DNA of 64,000 bases, taken from assembly GCA_015680685.1 (NCBI GenBank), contig MNCI01003892.1:188452-252451 (forward strand). Reading direction: 5' to 3'. The notes below the pieces were generated by a model. It saw only the letters and a program-made list of their open reading frames with translations. It made no database searches and was not told the DNA's origin. How positions within the stretch are numbered: the first letter of the stretch is position 1; each line of letters opens with the position of its first letter. The stretch is from Gnetum montanum. Lineage: Eukaryota > Streptophyta > Gnetopsida > Gnetales > Gnetaceae. Below are positions 1-11,743 of the stretch, piece by piece. The position numbers and the translations under genes are program-made.

Positions 1-740
1 ATGCACCATATGTGGATGCACTATATGTCTATAATGTAAGCTAGAAGATATCATTGCATTGATTTCATGAATAATGGATAAGATATCTAAAAAAATACAT
101 AGATCCCACCAACAAAATTCTTTTATGGATATCATTAATTAATGAATATCTAATCACACCTCATCAAATTCATCAATTATAAGGGATGTTGGTAAGATAA
201 TGATACACTAGTCCAAGTAACTTTTACGTGTTTTAATATTATAATTATTAATTAATTAGGGTCATTATTAAATTTCTTTCAAGAAAGTTAGTAACCATGA
301 CCTAAATTGATCTTTTTTTGTTGAAATTCACTATCCAAGTAATCTAGAAGATTCTAAGTTACCATATGTCAGCCTAGAAATGTCAGTTCAACAAAATAGG
401 CTAGTTTGGTCCTTTTAATTCATGAAAAATCAACTTCATTTTTGAAACCTAAAACTATCTCCAATGTGTAGTACTCATTCATATGATTCCAATGGTACAA
501 ATTTTGTCTCGATTGGACTTACGGTTTGGGAGATATTGATGTTTAAAGTTTCTCATTATACATGCATTAAAATAATATTAAATTATTATTATTATTTAAA
601 ATTAAAAAAAATGTCAAAAATCAACCTGGAATTTTTGTTTATCCATATTGAACCCCTACCCTATCATTGGTCGAACCACCATGTCAACCACCGAGGCAAG
701 GTGGAATAAAATAATAATAATAAGTTCTTTAGAAAAAATC
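1..740. other. AT-rich stretch without recognisable gene
   Basis: No conserved coding segment, tRNA or element end was recognised here. Short open frames are low in complexity and show no family signature. Confidence 0.5.
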
Positions 741-754
741 TAAAATACTTATTG

Positions 755-1090
755 AGCGGGAAGTTACAGGTTCGATCCCATGCCCCAAAATACTTTAAGT
801 TAAATAATAATATAAATAAAAAATTTTATTTATTTAAAAAATGCAAAAAAATGACCAAGAGGTCATGGGTTTGACCTCAAGCCTTAAATTAATTTTATTT
901 TTTTAAAATAAAATAAAACATAATAAATAATAATAATAATAATCATAAAGGATGAGTGGGAGGTTGTGGATTCAAGCCCAGGCCCCTCCCTTCATGGTTA
1001 TTTTAAAATCTTGTATTAATTTTAAAATTTAAAATTTATTTTAGCAAGAGGTCATGGGTTCAAACCTAGGCCCTTCATAGTTTTAAATAA
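755..1090 (+). repeat. Array of four tRNA B-box-like units
   Basis: Four short GC-richer islands sit in A/T-rich spacers. Each carries a sequence like the tRNA B box (GGTTCRANYCC): GGTTCGATCCC at about 768, GGTTTGACCTC at about 868, GGATTCAAGCCC at about 967 and GGGTTCAAACCT at about 1056. The last three are preceded by similar words such as 'agaggtcatg' or 'gggaggttgtg', and followed by 'aggcccc' or similar. Spacing is close to 90-100 bp. No complete tRNA cloverleaf or clear A box is visible, so these are better read as SINE-tail or tRNA-pseudogene units than functional tRNA genes. Confidence 0.45.
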
Positions 1091-1119
1091 GAAAAATGGA
1101 AAGAAAATAAATAAATTTT

Positions 1120-1925
1120 AGGGTATGCAGCCTTGTAAGGGCCAACGTGGCCTTGCAATGGCAATGCTGCCTTGCGTAGGGCCATGTTGACCCCATGAAG
1201 GCAACGCCAACCTTGTAGCAACCATGCTAGCACAAGTGTGCTACCCACATGCCTACCACTCGCCTACTTGCATTGTGTCACTTGCACTATTTTCTTACTA
1301 CCTTCTATCAAGTACCACCCATTCCCTATGATATCCTACCATGCACCACATCCTTCTATATCATTGCTACCTTGCTGCGCTTGCTGTTGTTGTTGTGTGC
1401 TTGCTACCTATTAGCCATGCACCTTGCAACTGCCACCCTCTATGCCACACATGTCCTACAAATGCATGTCCTTCCACTGCACCTACACATCATCCTCTAC
1501 TATGTTCTCCACCCTATGTGCATCCCCTTAGCCACCTTCAGAGTTGCGAGAAATTGCCTCCCACACTGTCAAAAACCACCTCCTGCGGCACTATAGACCA
1601 CCTCCTGCACTACCATAAATTATTTCTTGTGCCATCAGGAATCACCTCCCATGCCACTAGAAACCACCTTCCAAATTGCTAAAAACCACCTCTCTAGATA
1701 TCATCACTGAACACACACAAAAAGTTGCACAAGCCCAATTATGGGCTACGTAGGCCTAGTCAAAGGGCCACGTAGGCCTAGTCAAGGGTTGCATGGGCCT
1801 TGAGAATGGTGGTGCAACCCTAGAGGAGGGTCGCATGGACCTTGAGAAAGGTTGCGCAAGCCCAAAGGAGGGCCACACGAACCTTGAAAATGGGCCACAT
1901 AGGCCCTAAAGAGGCCCTAAATAAA
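1120..1925. repeat. Degenerate GC-richer minisatellites
   Basis: Three neighbouring blocks repeat short words. At 1120-1250 variants of 'gccttg(t/c)a..ggcaa' recur. At 1560-1695 a unit of about 28-35 bp built on 'aaccacctcctgc' and 'gccact' recurs about five times. At 1735-1925 variants of 'gggccac(g/a)taggcct' and 'ccttgagaa.gg' recur. The overlapping open frames from about 1249 to 1682 (Cys, His and Leu rich) come from this repeat composition and are not credible genes. Confidence 0.6.
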
Positions 1926-3065
1926 AAGAAAGAAAAATGGCCACACTACCTAGCGCTACATTCACTAGACTTGCACCACCACTACCGCCATCTCTAGATG
2001 TGCCCAGTAGCCACTGAGGCCACTATTGACATGCCATCGCAGCTATGCTATTGTTGGAATGAAATGGCAAATTCTTTGTTATTTGATGGAAAATTTTCAA
2101 TTGCCTGTCAATTGAAAAAAAAATTGAAATTTCCATCATTTGATGGAAAATTAAAATTTTTGTCATTGAACCATTAGTTTAAATTAGAAACTTATGAAAA
2201 TAATTTTCAGAAATTCAAAATTGATGCCTTGGTAATAATAGAGATAAAAAAATTGTCATTAAGGGTGCTCATTTTGGAGTAGAACTAGGATGGGTGACCT
2301 CTTGGGAAGTCTCATTTTTTGTGCCAAAGGTCTTAAATTTCAAATATTGGATGCCTTTTTAGTGTATGAAGAGTCTTTTCTCATAGATTTCAACCATTTT
2401 GACCTAATAGTGGAGTCAAATCCATCCTAGGGGACCCCAAAAATTAGCTTTTACTCCTTGCCCAATATAGTGCCTCAAGATCCTAAAAATTATAATTTTG
2501 ACATCACTTAAGCATATGATGTCAATTTTCAAAATATGAATGGTCATTTCCAACATTTTTCACCCTTCTGAACTCAATGGTGAGGTCAAATTTATTATCT
2601 AAGCAACTAATAATTTAATGATATCATAAATTCAACCTTTTGGGCTTTAGGATTTAATGCATAATCCCTATAGATAGTCTTAAGATCACTATGGCATGTC
2701 ATTAGTTACACTACTAGAGTTAGTATTCTTAAGGGAGGTAGAAAGGTCATTAAGAATTAGATAATATAGTTACATACTACTAAAATTATATAATGTCATT
2801 AAATATTACTAAAATTAGATAATGTAATTATAAAATTAGATGATGTAGTTAAATTAGTTGGATAATCAATTGTTGTATCAGTATTAGTTAATTATCAATT
2901 GCTAAATCAATTAATTTATTACTTGGAGAATTATTGAAGAAATATAATAATCTTCAATTGTCAAGAAAAGGGTATATTAATCCATCTAACAATCAAAACA
3001 TATGGCAAAAACAACATGGAGACTCAAAATATCATGAAGAGAAATGATCTAGATAAGAATCCAAG
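1926..3065. other. AT-rich intergenic stretch
   Basis: No gene or element was recognised. At about 2700-2900 the words 'attagataatgta' and 'aaaattagatgatgt' recur as short imperfect direct repeats. Confidence 0.4.
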
Positions 3066-4240
3066 AATAAGAATGAGAGTTGCAATATACAATGTGATTA
3101 CAAGATCCCTAGTGAGTGAGAAACAACAACTGCTATGTCCATCATGGCCTTGGATTGGCATGAATATCGATATCCACTCATTTTAGAAGATTTTTCATGG
3201 AATTTTGGATGCTAATGTTTTGTGCTTACAAGAAGTTTTTCCATGGGGATTTCTATACCAATTCCAACTAGACTTTGGAAAAGCAGGATACATAAGTATT
3301 TATAAGCAAAAAGGTTCCTATGGAAGTTCTTCTTTTGAGCCATATAGATTAGTATATTGCAAAAATCACAACATGGATGGTTGTGCAATCTTTTATAAAG
3401 AAGCCAAGTTTGAATTGGTACAAAGATTTGAAAGGAGTTTAGAAAATATGATTTTTGAGATTCCAAAACTTCAAGTGGTGGCAAAGAAAGAATAGCTAAG
3501 ATTTCAAAAAAATCACATAACCTTGGTAGTAATTTTTTAAAATCTAGTTATCAGGAATATATGTATGCATGGTCAACACACATTTAATTGCCAAACCAAC
3601 ATGTTCAGATGTTAGACTATGTCAAGGAGCATATTTGATTAAGAAAATAGAAGAAAGTTTGAAAAATAAGTTATTACTATGTTATACTGATCTAGTTCCA
3701 TTTATTCTCTGTCAAGACTTCAATGCAAAAGTTGAAAGTAGTGTTTATCAATTCTTAAAATATGGATCTATAAAGAAATCTTTGGAAGATGAACCTAACT
3801 TGAAGAAGATATTTCCATCAATTCAACATGCAATTCCATTGGCCAATGCATATTCTACTTACTTTGAATCTTTAGTAGATAAATCAAATTCTAGAATTTA
3901 GGAACAGATGATGTTGATGGATAGCACTCATCAAGAACCACAATTTACCAATTACTTTGCTATGATTAATGAGGATGGGTCAACAACATTCTTGATTAAG
4001 ACTTTGGATTATATTTGGTATCATGTCCAATTCTTTCAAGTTACCAAGTTACTAGAGTTAATTTCTAAAAAAGAAGTTGAAAAGAATAAAGGTCAAGCCT
4101 TGCCATCTCAAACAAGACCATCCGATCACATACCACTTATGGTAGAATTACAATTACTCCCATTAGTTCATAAGGTTGATCAAGATCAAGAAGTAGCTCA
4201 TTCTTACTATTTTTTGATTAATCTTATTATTTTATTCATT
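3066..4240 (+). pseudogene. CCR4-type deadenylase (EEP nuclease) retrocopy, decayed
   Basis: The translated segments follow the order of the plant CCR4 exonuclease domain (endonuclease/exonuclease/phosphatase fold), which shortens mRNA poly(A) tails in the CCR4-NOT complex. Recognisable blocks are a start-of-domain strand (about 3070-3105), 'DANVLCLQEV' with the metal-binding Glu (3205-3240), 'DGCAIFYK' (3376-3400), 'VNTHL' (3572-3586), 'CQDFNA' (3710-3727, family motif GDFN), 'TLDYIWY' (4000-4020) and 'SDHIPLM' (4119-4140), the C-terminal SDH box. At least three frameshifts or stops (about 3185, 3495 and 3900) break the frame, so it is not a functional gene. The blocks run on without introns, which suggests a processed retrocopy. 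No poly(A) tail or target-site duplication was identified. The assignment rests on the ordered motifs; which CCR4 paralogue it came from is unclear. Confidence 0.8.
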
Positions 4241-4629
4241 TTTTAATTTATATTTCAATTACACAAGTAAAAATATCTATGATAATAAAAAGAGGGGATA
4301 AAGAATTTTCCCTACGTTCACTTTGGTAACCAGATCCAAGTTGCACTTTGTGTGATCCTAGTTAGGACTAGTGATTGGTGGTTGATAAATTTTTAATTCA
4401 CCTTTTGTCATTATCTTAGAAAATGAAGTAAGTATCAAGAAATTAATATTTAATTTTCCATATATTTTTCTCACATATATTTTATTTACAAAATAAGCAA
4501 GAAACAAGTTCAAGTTCAAAGGAAAATTAAATTATTAGAGCACAAAATCATGAAAGAAAGCATTGGAGCAAGAAAAATAAAGAGAACATGGGCTCATTTG
4601 TGGACAAATGAAACCTAAGGTGGGTAGAT

Positions 4630-5187
4630 TGTCACATTCCCATTCCCAAATGATGTTGTTGCCTAATGAAGATGGTGTCTCTTCATAACAAGTGTTATTG
4701 TCATCTTAACAAGACCTGAAAGGATAGTTGCGCTTAAAATCCAAAATGGCATGTTGTAATAGTAGATGTGTCTCTTAAGGTAACCTTTGCAGGTTTGACC
4801 TAAAGCATTTATACCTGGGGTTAGAGGTCATGCTAACATAGAGTGGTAGAGCTAATACAAGCAAGTCATAGGAAACTAGGTGAAGTAGGACAAGAAGTTA
4901 ACTAACCATCTCTTTTGACTAGGTTATAGGCCTAACCATGGTGGTAGTGTTGGATTGCCTCTAATCAATAGATGGTAAAGGAAGAAAACCCCAAGGAATA
5001 CTCTTGGTGTATGATTCAGATACACTATTCCATATCAATAAAGCATTCTTTTCTTTCTCTCTTTGCATTTTTCCTATTATTTCCTTTATACATAATGTCA
5101 AATATCACATATATTTCACATTTGATATAATGTCTAATATATCATATATTTGATGTTTTCCATAACATTTGGGGATGGGCTGTCACA
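4630..5187 (+). mobile_element. Solo-LTR candidate with long inverted ends
   Basis: The block opens with TGTCACATTCCCATTCCC and closes with GGGGATGGGCTGTCACA, so its ends form imperfect inverted repeats of about 20 bp. Some Ty3/gypsy LTRs have extended ends of this kind. Just upstream lies 'aaggtgggtagat', which could be a polypurine tract. Inside, near the 3' side, is an AATAAA (about 5037) followed by a pyrimidine-rich stretch, as expected of an LTR polyadenylation region. No clear target-site duplication is visible and no internal coding region is attached. A MITE is the alternative reading. Confidence 0.45.
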
Positions 5188-7000
5188 TTAAAGGTGAAAA
5201 ATCCCAACAAAAATTGGTTCTTAAACTATTAGTAGCAACACAGCTTAAAAATTAAAGCACAAAGAGAATTAATGAATACAATGGAGGAGGATTGCATGTG
5301 AAGATTACAGCATAGGCATTGGTAATTGTTGTTCCAAGGATGATGCCTTAGAGCTCCTTATATATTGCGCAAGTTACAAAAGTAAACCCAAAAATAAAGG
5401 GGATAAGACAACTTATTTTTGATGTGGATTGGTATGAAAAAAAAATTTAAAATAAAGGAAATATAAATTAGATAAGAATAATAATCAAAATAGCATAATG
5501 GAGGTAGGAATATCCATAGTAGAGAAAATCAAGGTAGATTTACCTTGATTCCTTCATCCATCTTACAATATGCACGATCTAGTCAAATTCCATGGATAAG
5601 ACTAGTGCACTATATAGATTGTTAAGTATTGACTGTAGGTCACTATCTTCTCACTTAGACTAGTGTAATATCATGGATATGCCTATGGAACTTTAAATAT
5701 CATAGCCAATATTATTCTAAGTACCTAGTTGACCCTAATGCTAATGCCAATGTCAATGTTAGCATCAATAATCTTGGTGACTATAAAATATGATCCTTGA
5801 CCTTCATCTTCGATAGTTGACATCATCCCTTTGGCTCACAAATTTCTTAGCATTCTCTTAATATCATTTGACATTAGTTTAGGCATGAAATGGGGCCCTC
5901 AAAGGCTCAAACTAGCACTTGGACAAAATTGACAAATGTTTTCCAACTATTGGTGACACTAATGCTAACATGACATCAATGTAACCTTTAGTGGGACTTG
6001 TATAAGTCAAGTCCTAAGGTCAAACTTATTTAATTTGAACTTCACATGAATTCCAAGTGAACTTCATTAAACTTTGTAGTCAAATTTGGTAATCTTAGGG
6101 CTATAAATATGAGCTTAAATTTTAAATGTGTGGTTCATTTCTTAAGATCTAAAGCACTTGTCAAAATTACTAGAGATTACGAACATGTGCAATGGATCAC
6201 TTAGCATCTCCCATATACTCCATGGCCATTATGGCACCTCCATAGCTCCAGCACTAATGTTGAAGTAGCAGTAATGTCAACTTCCAAAGATACAACCTTT
6301 TAGCATTAGTATTAGTTTCTAGAGTTAAAACCTTTTTAGATCCAACATCAATGATGAGACCCTTAGCCAAAACAACCCTATTTTTTTTAGAATTGATTCT
6401 AGATTAATCCTATAGCTTTTTTTCTTTCTAAGTAACCACTTATTATTAATTTTTCCATACTTACATTATTTCAACACTTGTAGTTTTGGCCCTTCTTTGG
6501 AGGTAAATAATTTCATTTTCATTAATAAAACATTTTTGTTATTTGGGAAGGGAAGGTAACCCCTTCATCCCATAACATAGCATCTCATATTTAATATTTT
6601 ATGCCATTGTACCCATGATTTATACTTAGAATTTATTCTATTGCTTATAATGTATTCCATATTATATTTTTCAACATTTTATATTTAGTCATTTTTTCAG
6701 CAATAAATGCTTAGTTGGCTTCAACATAAAACTCTTACACTTAATCATTTTCCTACCATTCCTAGCTCATGTTTGGTAGGTTAATTTTACGTTCAATTAG
6801 AGATTTGTGCTTCATTATTTCATTATCGTTGTTTTAAGAAAAGGTTATATCAAATTAAAGACCATTTGTAGCTGTAAACTCAGTATTTCAACACTTAGTT
6901 TATGGAGGTATTCTTGTGGGATGTAAAGAACATTTTTTCATGAACAAATACTTTTTATATTTTAGAAGCAAAGTCAAATTCATAGTATACCAGTTGACAA
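5188..7000. other. AT-rich intergenic stretch
   Basis: No coding family was recognised on either strand. Imperfect 'gctaatgc.aatg' words recur at 5725-5770. Nothing else stands out. Confidence 0.4.
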
Positions 7001-7002
7001 CT

Positions 7003-7230
7003 TAAGAAGGGATCACCACTTTGAGTGAGCATAAGGTGTTTATTTCTTTAGTCATAAGACCTAGGTTCAAGTCTTTGCAAAGCCAGTTAAAAAGTAATTA
7101 GGCTTTCATTCATTTACTATCCTCCTAGGGCTCCATCTTAGCAGAATGAATATTGAGCCTTTGGTTGATGTTGTTTACTAGTTAATAACTTATAGTTGTT
7201 TATGTATAACATCATTACCAAAAAAAGCTA
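7003..7230 (+). mobile_element. tRNA-derived SINE-like unit
   Basis: A B-box-like sequence, 'taggttcaagtct' (about 7062-7074), lies some 40 bp after 'gagtgagcataaggtg', which could be a decayed A box (about 7023). The unit ends in 'catcattaccaaaaaaa' (about 7210-7226), a short A-rich tail. The pol III-type head, body of about 200 bp and A-rich end fit a tRNA-derived SINE. Target-site duplications were not resolved. Confidence 0.45.
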
Positions 7231-7338
7231 AAATGAATTTTTTGAAAGTCTTTATTTCATATTGCAAAAATCCATACTAGCTTTAAATAAAAATTTCTAT
7301 CTCATTTATATGTCTATGTTGGTTCTAGCATGCACTTT

Positions 7339-8200
7339 TGATGAGTAGCAAGTATACCCTATGACCAATTATACAAATCACTAGTGTTCACTAAGAGATT
7401 CAGTCAAATTCTATAAACTTTAGCTCTCTAAGTACACTGGGTCTAGGCAATGAATATCAAAGATGTGATCATTGCCTTTTCAGCTTTAGTTGTGAAATAT
7501 AAGTGTATGGTTAAGTGTAACTAAGGTATATGATTTTTATCATTTTATATTTTTTTGTTTAAATCACCTAAGTGCTAGAAAATAAAGTAACTAAATTTCT
7601 AGCTAATCTAGTAACTAGCTAATTAGCTTAACTAATCCTAACATAAGTATCTATTCCCATTTACTCTACACATCTTGAACAACATTGCAATATTACTAAG
7701 TTACCAAGTGTTAAGTGCTACTAGGATTACCAAACATTAATGTATGCTCGAAATTGTCATACTTATGTGTTTTAATTAATTGCTATTTAATTAATTAATC
7801 ACATGTATTAAATTAAATTAGTCAAATAATAAATGCATCAAGTAAACATTAATCTAATTCCATATGTTCTAAGGTTTGTAAGGAAAGCTCCTCTTTACTG
7901 CCAATCACACTAAGGTGCTCAGGTGCATCAGTGTTTGAATAAATATTTGTACATTTCTCACTCCTCCTACAGGTACTTGAAAAATATTCTAACTATCAAA
8001 TGAACAAATGCAAGAGCTTCACTAGGATACTAACTATGGAATGTCATAAATGCAATGGGGGAGCACATATTTATAGCTAAAGATAGACATTGCATTGGTG
8101 GGGTCACATCAATGCATGAGACCATGCATCGATGCGACTGCATTGATGGGGTCGCATCAATGGGATCATGTTGATGCAACCTAAGGAAGATGCTTCATCA
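7339..8200 (-). mobile_element. Athila-like LTR, element E3 (3' LTR side)
   Basis: This 0.86 kb block is homologous to the E1 LTRs. It opens with TGATGAGTAGC and has a matching 'gattcagtcaaattctataaac' region near 7400. A minus-strand TATA box lies at about 8067-8075, flanked by repeated 'gcatcgatg' words, and the block ends at 'cttcatca'. The following 'tactctcaaaattgaatgaaaactca' corresponds to the E1 polypurine tract (minus sense) but is worn. ORF Q follows directly, so this is the 3' LTR of a minus-strand element. The LTR start lacks a primer site on its left, as expected for a 3' LTR. Confidence 0.7.
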
Positions 8201-8429
8201 TACTCTCAAAATTGAATGAAAACTCATACTGAAGTGAACAAACGTAGGAAAACGTTCTTTACAAATTTTTAGGAAGGTATGGGATTATTAACTAACTACA
8301 AACACACAAATCCTCTAATGGCTTGAAAACAAGGAAGAAAATCATCTGGTCCTAAGTAGTGAAGGCTCTTACGATGCTGAAGAACCTTATCTTACCTCTA
8401 ATGAATGCAGTTATTAAGGAGGTGGTTGT

Positions 8430-10044
8430 GGCTATCTTGCTATAGGTCCAACTTTGGTTAGAGGATAGAAAACATCCAACAATGATTTCACCTTCTCCTC
8501 CTTACTCCTAGGATCATACAGAATCCATGTAGCAACGCCAATGTGAACTAGTATGGGAACATCCCAAGGATATGGCATTACAAGAAACAACTCTTTAATA
8601 TTGACAAACTAGGTAGCAAACTATTTGCATTTGATGTTGAACACCCTAACTGCATTCCATAGCTCTTGGTAGTCATTCATTCTTTTAGCCAGGCTCTCTG
8701 TTGTTGATCTTTGATCAGTGAACCTTGTCTTGAGAACCTCATGTTTTGCATTTACTATCTCAAGGTTTTTCTTTGTCTCTTTATGGTGCTTGAACTCTAC
8801 CTTGTATAGAGGATACAAGCTAGCCACTTGCTTTTCCAACTATGATCTCATTCTTTTGGTGGTCAACATTACCAAGTTTGAGTAACAAAGGTTGGTAAGA
8901 TTCATATGCTTTGTCATCTTCTCAATCTACAACTCCTTTAGGTGCATTTTTCATTTGTTGTACATGTTCAGTTCATCAAATATGGGCTACCACACATTGC
9001 CTTCTTTCTTAAGCTACTGGAGCATCTCATTTACCTTTGCCTTCACTAGCTAGATGTGTTCTTCATTGATTTCTTCTACAAACTGACTTGGTCCTTGTAG
9101 TGGTTCTTGATCCTTTCAAATTTGAGGGTATCATTTTTCTAGGTGGTGATTTCGATTACAAACTTCTAGTAAAGGGAATGCACCTCTTCCATTGAGAGAT
9201 TTTGATTTTCTGCTACCAACCTCCTTAATTCAGTGTTTACTCTAGTAAGCTGCTCTTGCTTTTGTTGAATGAATTCAATCGTTTGTTCTTTCTACATCTT
9301 GACATTTTTTAGGTGATGGTTTTCTTGGGTCAATCTTATGTTCTCCTAGAGGACCTCTAAAAAGTCCTTTTAAATGTTATATGCGGTGGTATCAATAAGG
9401 CCACCATCTTAAAATATGCACATTCTCCCATCAAACTTCTTATGATCAACACCATAGCACCATTGAACACACTCCTTCTTTACCTTAGGGTCTGCTTACA
9501 TTAATATTTCTACCAAGGTTGCATTAGTTTTTGGTAACCCAAGGGCTTCATAAATGCCCTTCACCAAGTAGGACATAGAGATGTCCTTAACCTTCATAGC
9601 GGCATCATCCTAACTATTTTCCTAGAAGAGATATTTTTTTCCCATGTACTATTTTGCACTGGAAGTGAGAATGGACCACATGTGGCAAATCTAGAGTTAT
9701 GCTTTGACATCTTATGGGGAAAAGTCTAGGAAAGATTCAAAGTTTAGTTCAGGAAGAAGTATTTTTTGAATCTCCATAGACACAATTTGCCTTAGACATG
9801 CCTCCATCAAAGTGACCTCAAGGTTAGTTCTAGATCCAAATGTCTCATCTTAGTGGGACTACTACATTTTAGCTTTTGAAATATATCAAATAGATTCCAC
9901 TTTTGGGTCCTCACGAAGAGGTCCCGTTGCATTTATATCTGCTACCTACTTCTAAGGCTTCTCTTATTGGTCCCTTCTAGTTCTAGGCTACTTGTCCCTT
10001 GGTTGGGATGGTTCTTCCCACAATTTCTTTGGTCTTGGCACCAT
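8430..10044 (-). pseudogene. ORF Q of E3 (Athila-associated coiled-coil protein), decayed
   Basis: This is a minus-strand decayed frame, homologous to ORF Q in E1 and E2. The presumed start is ATG at 10044 (basic N-terminus, M-V-P-R-P-K-K), matching the E1 start M-A-P-K. A coiled-coil segment rich in K, E and L lies at 8621-8839 (about 72 residues without a stop). Compared with E1, a middle block of about 1.15 kb is missing (E1 27140-28290, including the 'LPFPCLI' segment); the join is near 9350-9420. Many stops interrupt the frame. Function is unknown; its position between polymerase and 3' LTR is where Athila elements carry their env-like or extra ORF. Confidence 0.6.
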
Positions 10045-10430
10045 CTATGATCACAACATGACAAAGTATTAGCATTTAGTATATAACTTTATAACATTTG
10101 AGTATCTTATCTCTTTAATGAGTTATACTTGGCTAAGTTGTGATCATGAATGAAGCTCTGGCCATTGAAAATTATCACTAATGAAATATTAATGCATAAA
10201 AATAATAGATGTTTAAATTCATCCATTAATAACAAGAGCAACTTACCAAGGTAAACACTGAGTTGAGGAGGTTGGTAGTAGAAGAAAGGAATCTCTCGAT
10301 AAAGGAGATCCATGCTTTACACTAGAAGTCTCCAATAGAAATTGCCACCTAAGAAACCTGAAGGCCTTAAATTCAAAAGGGTGAAAAATCATTACAAAAA
10401 CCAAGTTGTCTTGTAGAAAGAAATTAATGA
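10045..10430. other. Spacer between inverted ORF Q copies
   Basis: This AT-rich spacer separates the minus-strand ORF Q start from the plus-strand ORF Q fragment. No gene was recognised, and the exact switch point in orientation was not resolved. Confidence 0.4.
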
Positions 10431-11090
10431 AAAACACATCCAAATGACAAAGACAAAGGTAAATGAGGCCCTTCAATAGCTCAAGAAAGAAGGTGATGTA
10501 TGATAGCCTATCTTTGATAGGCTTAATGAGTACAACAAAGTAGAAATTCGAATCAAAGAGCTATACATAGAGGAAATGACTAAATACATGGAGCTCGCCA
10601 ACCTCCCATACATAAACCTGGCAATGGTAACTATTGAGAGGTCACAATTAGAGTTGGAAAAGAAAATGGCTAACTCATACTTGTTGTATGAGGCAAAGTT
10701 CAAACAATACAAAGAGACCAAGACAAAGCTTGACTCTACAAATGCAAAACTTGAGGTTCTCAAGGTAAAGTTCATTGATCAAAGGTTAACTACTGAGAAC
10801 CTACCTAAGAGGATGAATGACTGATAAGAGATGTAGAATGCACTCAAGGTGTTCAAAATTCAATGAAAATAGTTTGTTACTTGGTTTATCAATGTGAAGA
10901 AGCTATTCTTTGAAATGCCATTTCCATGGGATATTCCCATTTTGGCCCACATTGGTGAAGTAGTGTGAATCATGAATGATCCCCAAAGTAAGAAGGAGAA
11001 GATGAAGGCATTTTTGGATGCCTTTCGTCTTCTACCAAAAGTTGTAGCTATAGCAAGATAACCACAACCACCACCTCAATAACCTTAAGA
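10430..11090 (+). pseudogene. ORF Q C-terminal fragment in opposite orientation
   Basis: The plus-strand frame carries the same coiled coil as the minus-strand copy at 8.4-9.0 kb (82 open residues at 10576-10824). The conserved C-terminal block follows: 'HIGE' (about 10951), then 'SKKEKM' and 'AFRLLPK' (about 10985-11040), ending in a Pro-rich tail near 11065. E1 keeps the same block ('HIGEAAWIVNNP', 'SKEEKM', 'AFRLPPE' at 26330-26190, minus strand). This shared block helps define the true C-terminus of ORF Q. Stops at several positions make it non-functional. Confidence 0.65.
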
Positions 11091-11364
11091 GCCTCCATCT
11101 CCTAGGACCATCTGATTTTCCTCCTATTCTTCAAGCCATTAGAGGAGTTGTGTTGTCATTTGTTTATCATGGTGTTCAACTTTATTATCCAGAACACCAA
11201 TTTTTGTAATGATTGTAAATTCATACACTTGGGCACTTAGTATTTGTTGTGTTAGTTTGTGTGTCTATAATTAGTCAATGATCCCATACCTTTTCAAAAT
11301 TTTCTAAAGAGCTTGTCTCTTCTTTGTTCACTCAAGGACGAGTTTTCATTTAGTCATGAGAGTA

Positions 11365-11743
11365 TGATGAAATGTGTCATTAGGCCTATGTCGTTGATGC
11401 AATCCCATCGACATAATCCCATTGATGAGCTATTGTTAACATGATCCTATCAACATAGGGTTTGCTACATTAATAAGTACCCATTGACGTGGCACCTTGT
11501 CATTGACTATAAATGCGCATCTATCTGTCACATTTATGGTGCATCTTTCCATTAGTCATAGAGAAGCTTTTGCATTCTTTCTTTTTGAAAGTGAAAATAT
11601 TTTCTAACTGCCAGTAGTAAGAGTCAAAGAAGTGTACAGATCTTTATTTGAGTACTAATGTACCTAAGGTACACCTGAGTGTAAACGATAATAAAGATGA
11701 GCTTTTCTAATCAAACCTTGTAGCACTTGGAATAGATTAATTT
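11365..11743 (+). mobile_element. Truncated Athila-like LTR in plus orientation
   Basis: After 'tttagtcatgagagta' (polypurine tract equivalent) the LTR starts TGATGAAATG. It contains a plus-strand TATA box (11508-11514) and matches the reverse complement of the E1 LTR as far as 'cttggaatagatta' at about 11743. Beyond that point the LTR homology stops and LINE sequence begins. Only about the first 380 bp of a 0.9 kb LTR remain. Confidence 0.65.

Noticed and set aside
1249-1682. Overlapping open frames rich in Cys, His, Leu and Pro
   Set aside because: They arise from minisatellite composition; no family motif and two frames overlap in the same repeat.
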